From positions 14,934 to 78,933 of the forward strand of contig CAKRYY010000007.1 of the NCBI GenBank assembly GCA_934432885.1: a DNA stretch of 64,000 nt. Direction: 5' to 3'. Below the pieces are notes generated by a model, which was not told the DNA's origin, ran no database searches, and was given only the letters and a program-made list of their open reading frames with translations. Position numbers and translations under genes: made by a program. Positions 62,321-64,000 of this stretch are shown here, in pieces (the stretch's first letter is position 1; each line of letters opens with the position of its first letter). Origin of the DNA: an uncultured Lachnospiraceae bacterium (GTDB lineage Bacteria > Bacillota > Clostridia > Lachnospirales > Lachnospiraceae).

Positions 62321-63400
62321 ATGTTTGATAAACTGGATGATTTGATTCGCAGATTTGAAGAAATCATGAATGAACTGAACGAGCCTGATGTAGCGAATAA
62401 TCAGGAGCGGTTTCGGAAGCTGATGAAGGAACAAAGTGATTTGACGCCCATAGTAGAAACCTATAAGGAATATAAGAACGCGAAGCAGACGATAGAGGAC
62501 AGCCTTTCCCTTCTGGAGGGCGAAAGCGACGAGGAAATGCGCGAGATGCTCAAAGAGGAGCTTGCGGATTCCAAAAAGAGCGTAGAAGAGCTGGAACAGA
62601 AGCTGAAGGTATTGCTTCTGCCGAAGGATCCGAATGATGACAAAAACGTTATCGTGGAAATCAGAGCGGGCGCAGGCGGCGACGAGGCGGCGCTGTTTGC
62701 TGCAGAAATTTATCGTATGTATGTGCACTATGCTGAGGGACGCCGCTGGAAGGTAGAAACAATGGAAGCCGAGGAAATCGGAATCGGCGGTATGAAAAGC
62801 GTAACCTTTATGATTAGCGGCGCGGGAGCGTATTCTGCAATGAAATATGAAAGCGGCGTACACCGCGTACAGCGTGTACCGGAGACAGAATCCGGTGGAC
62901 GTATCCATACGTCGACAATCAGTGTGGCAGTAATGCCGGAGGTTGATGATGATATTGATATTGTAATCGAAGATAAGGATATTAGAATTGATGTCATGCG
63001 TGCATCCGGTAATGGCGGTCAGTGTGTCAATACGACGGATTCCGCAGTGCGTCTGACGCATTATCCGTCAGGAATCGTAGTATACAGCCAGACGGAGAAA
63101 TCCCAGATTCAGAATAAGGCAAAGGCGTTTGCCCTCCTGAAAGCAAAGCTCTATGACATTGAACAGCAGCAGCGCCATGATGCAGAGGCAGAGATGCGCC
63201 GCAGCCAGATTGGTACGGGAGACCGTTCAGAGAAGATTCGGACCTATAATTTCCCGCAGGGACGTGTGACAGACCACAGAATCAATTTGACGCTGTATAA
63301 GCTTGATAAGATTATGAACGGCGACATTCAGGAGATTATAGATGCCTGCATTACGGCAGACCAGGCAGCAAAGTTAAGCCGCATGCAAAATGAAGGCTAA
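62321..63400 (+). CDS. prfA: Peptide chain release factor 1
   Basis: A 359-residue RF1 reading UAG and UAA. The GGQ motif is [24 protein letters not shown] (GNGGQCVN), where most RF1 have [28 protein letters not shown] and [20 protein letters not shown] mark the core. GGAGGAA precedes the ATG. No in-frame stop is used for frameshifting. Confidence 0.97.
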   Translation: MFDKLDDLIRRFEEIMNELNEPDVANNQERFRKLMKEQSDLTPIVETYKEYKNAKQTIEDSLSLLEGESDEEMREMLKEELADSKKSVEELEQKLKVLLLPKDPNDDKNVIVEIRAGAGGDEAALFAAEIYRMYVHYAEGRRWKVETMEAEEIGIGGMKSVTFMISGAGAYSAMKYESGVHRVQRVPETESGGRIHTSTISVAVMPEVDDDIDIVIEDKDIRIDVMRASGNGGQCVNTTDSAVRLTHYPSGIVVYSQTEKSQIQNKAKAFALLKAKLYDIEQQQRHDAEAEMRRSQIGTGDRSEKIRTYNFPQGRVTDHRINLTLYKLDKIMNGDIQEIIDACITADQAAKLSRMQNEG

Positions 63401-63463
63401 AAGCCTTGAATTTACTGGATTTGTTGAAAAAATAAATATGACAGAAAGACAATAAAAATATGA

Positions 63464-63508
63464 AAAAGACGGGTTTGGACATATATCCACACTCGTCTTT
63501 TCTTTTTC
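63464..63508 (+). terminator. Terminator after prfA
   Basis: A 16-bp imperfect stem (63464-63479 with 63486-63501), 6-nt loop, then TCTTTTT. Confidence 0.8.
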
Positions 63509-63509
63509 G

Positions 63510-63836
63510 GGAGGGTTTGAATGTTCTGTCATCCCAAATTTTTAAGTATTTATTTAAGAATGGCAGAGAGACTGTTTTTCAGGTTTTAGATATTATTGAG
63601 AGGAGCAAGGTGGATAATATTGAGAATATATATGCAGATCCTTTAAAGGATGATAGAATTTCAATATTGTAGCACGAATGCTGATTCCTCTGGAAGAATG
63701 CAAACGTTATTGTGAGGAAGCTGAGCGGATGTTGTTAAGGAGAAAAAGAATGAAATATGTAATTATCTAAGGGAATTAGAGACAAAAATTGGTCATGAAG
63801 ACTATGGAGAGTGTGTTGAATTTGTAAATAAATTAT
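63510..63836 (+). pseudogene. Degraded coding remnants in AT-rich DNA
   Basis: Beyond the prfA terminator the DNA becomes markedly AT-rich. Peptide-like text appears in pieces in different frames: MFCHPKFLSIYLRMAERLFF (after GGGAGG, ATG at about 63521), then VLDIIERSKVDNIENIYADP, then MLIPLEECKRYCEEAERMLL, then NYLRELETKIGHEDYGECVE ending in TAA near 63836. No single frame joins them. This looks like one or more genes broken by frameshifts; the family is not recognised. From 63837 to 64000 I see no gene. Confidence 0.45.
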
Positions 63837-64000
63837 AATCAAATTATTCTATTAGGGATATATGATAGTGAGCTTTTCTTATGTTTTAGAGACTTTGTTT
63901 TTTGACAGATTTTCAAGTCTTTTCCTCAATTGTAATCCAAGATTCCATACCCACTATCTTGGATCGGTGTAAAAGTTAATAGTTATCAGTGTAAAAGAAA

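Noticed and set aside
63460..63672. 70-codon open frame after prfA
   Set aside because: It begins inside the prfA terminator hairpin and has no ribosome site there, so it is at best part of a broken gene.
1..64000. tRNA, rRNA and transposase genes
   Set aside because: I looked for them on both strands by eye and saw none; a tRNA scan would be needed to be sure.

Overview
The window is about 64 kb of chromosome from a low-to-mid GC, Gram-positive anaerobe, most likely a member of Lachnospiraceae (Clostridium cluster XIVa). The reasons are the endospore gene spoIVA, a six-gene Rnf complex in clostridial order (CDGEAB), the ylxM-ffh-rpsP-khpA-rimM-trmD-rplS block, a T-box in front of thrS, lineage families such as DUF4364, DUF512 and DUF1385, and AGGAGG-type ribosome binding sites. 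I cannot name a species. No rRNA, tRNA, CRISPR array, transposase or prophage gene was seen. Almost all of it is core genome.

Layout. 1-4.0 kb: the 3' part of an operon for a biotin-dependent, sodium-pumping decarboxylase/transcarboxylase (12S-type carboxyltransferase end, OadG, BCCP, OadB, 5S-type carboxyltransferase), closed by a strong terminator. 4.1-10.5 kb: TetR and RpiR regulators, an HI0933-type flavoprotein, cmk, ispH, rpsA and a lone cheR. 10.5-16.8 kb: a yprB-like exonuclease facing away from rnfCDGEAB. 16.8-20 kb: a small methyltransferase, a metal permease with a Fur-family regulator behind a perfect operator palindrome, and a secreted protein of unknown role. 20-30.6 kb: the SRP/ribosome/signal-peptidase block running into rnhB, a FliK-like/FlhB-like pair, yraN and pgeF. 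30.6-36.6 kb: a two-component system, a sugar kinase and prs. 36.6-43.1 kb: DUF512 radical SAM, der, plsY, gpsA and a MoxR/VWA pair. 43.1-48.0 kb: a nucleoside-type ABC importer. 48-54.3 kb: a small exported protein, a NhaD/ArsB-like permease, a cytidylate-kinase-like protein, spoIVA and T-box-thrS. 54.3-63.4 kb: rarA, DUF4364, a YtqA-like radical SAM protein, malic enzyme, rho, rpmE, DUF1385, prmC and prfA. The last 0.5 kb is AT-rich and holds only broken coding fragments.

How the genes fit together. The decarboxylase pump converts carboxyl-transfer energy into a sodium gradient. Rnf couples ferredoxin oxidation with NAD reduction to an ion gradient. Malic enzyme supplies pyruvate and NAD(P)H. 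Together they suggest a fermenter that conserves energy partly through membrane ion pumping.

The least ordinary material is regulatory or repetitive: two near-perfect operator palindromes beside regulator genes (TetR at 4161-4182, Fur-type at 17502-17528), a dispersed hairpin-forming repeat of about 45 nt in four intergenic places, two unrelated tandem-repeat islands (80-bp and 71-bp periods), a hairpin that buries the spoIVA ribosome binding site, a terminator built into the end of prs, a cysteine-rich tail on RnfE and 16-residue repeats in Rho. I found no convincing wholly new multi-gene system. The dispersed hairpin repeat is the best candidate for something undescribed.
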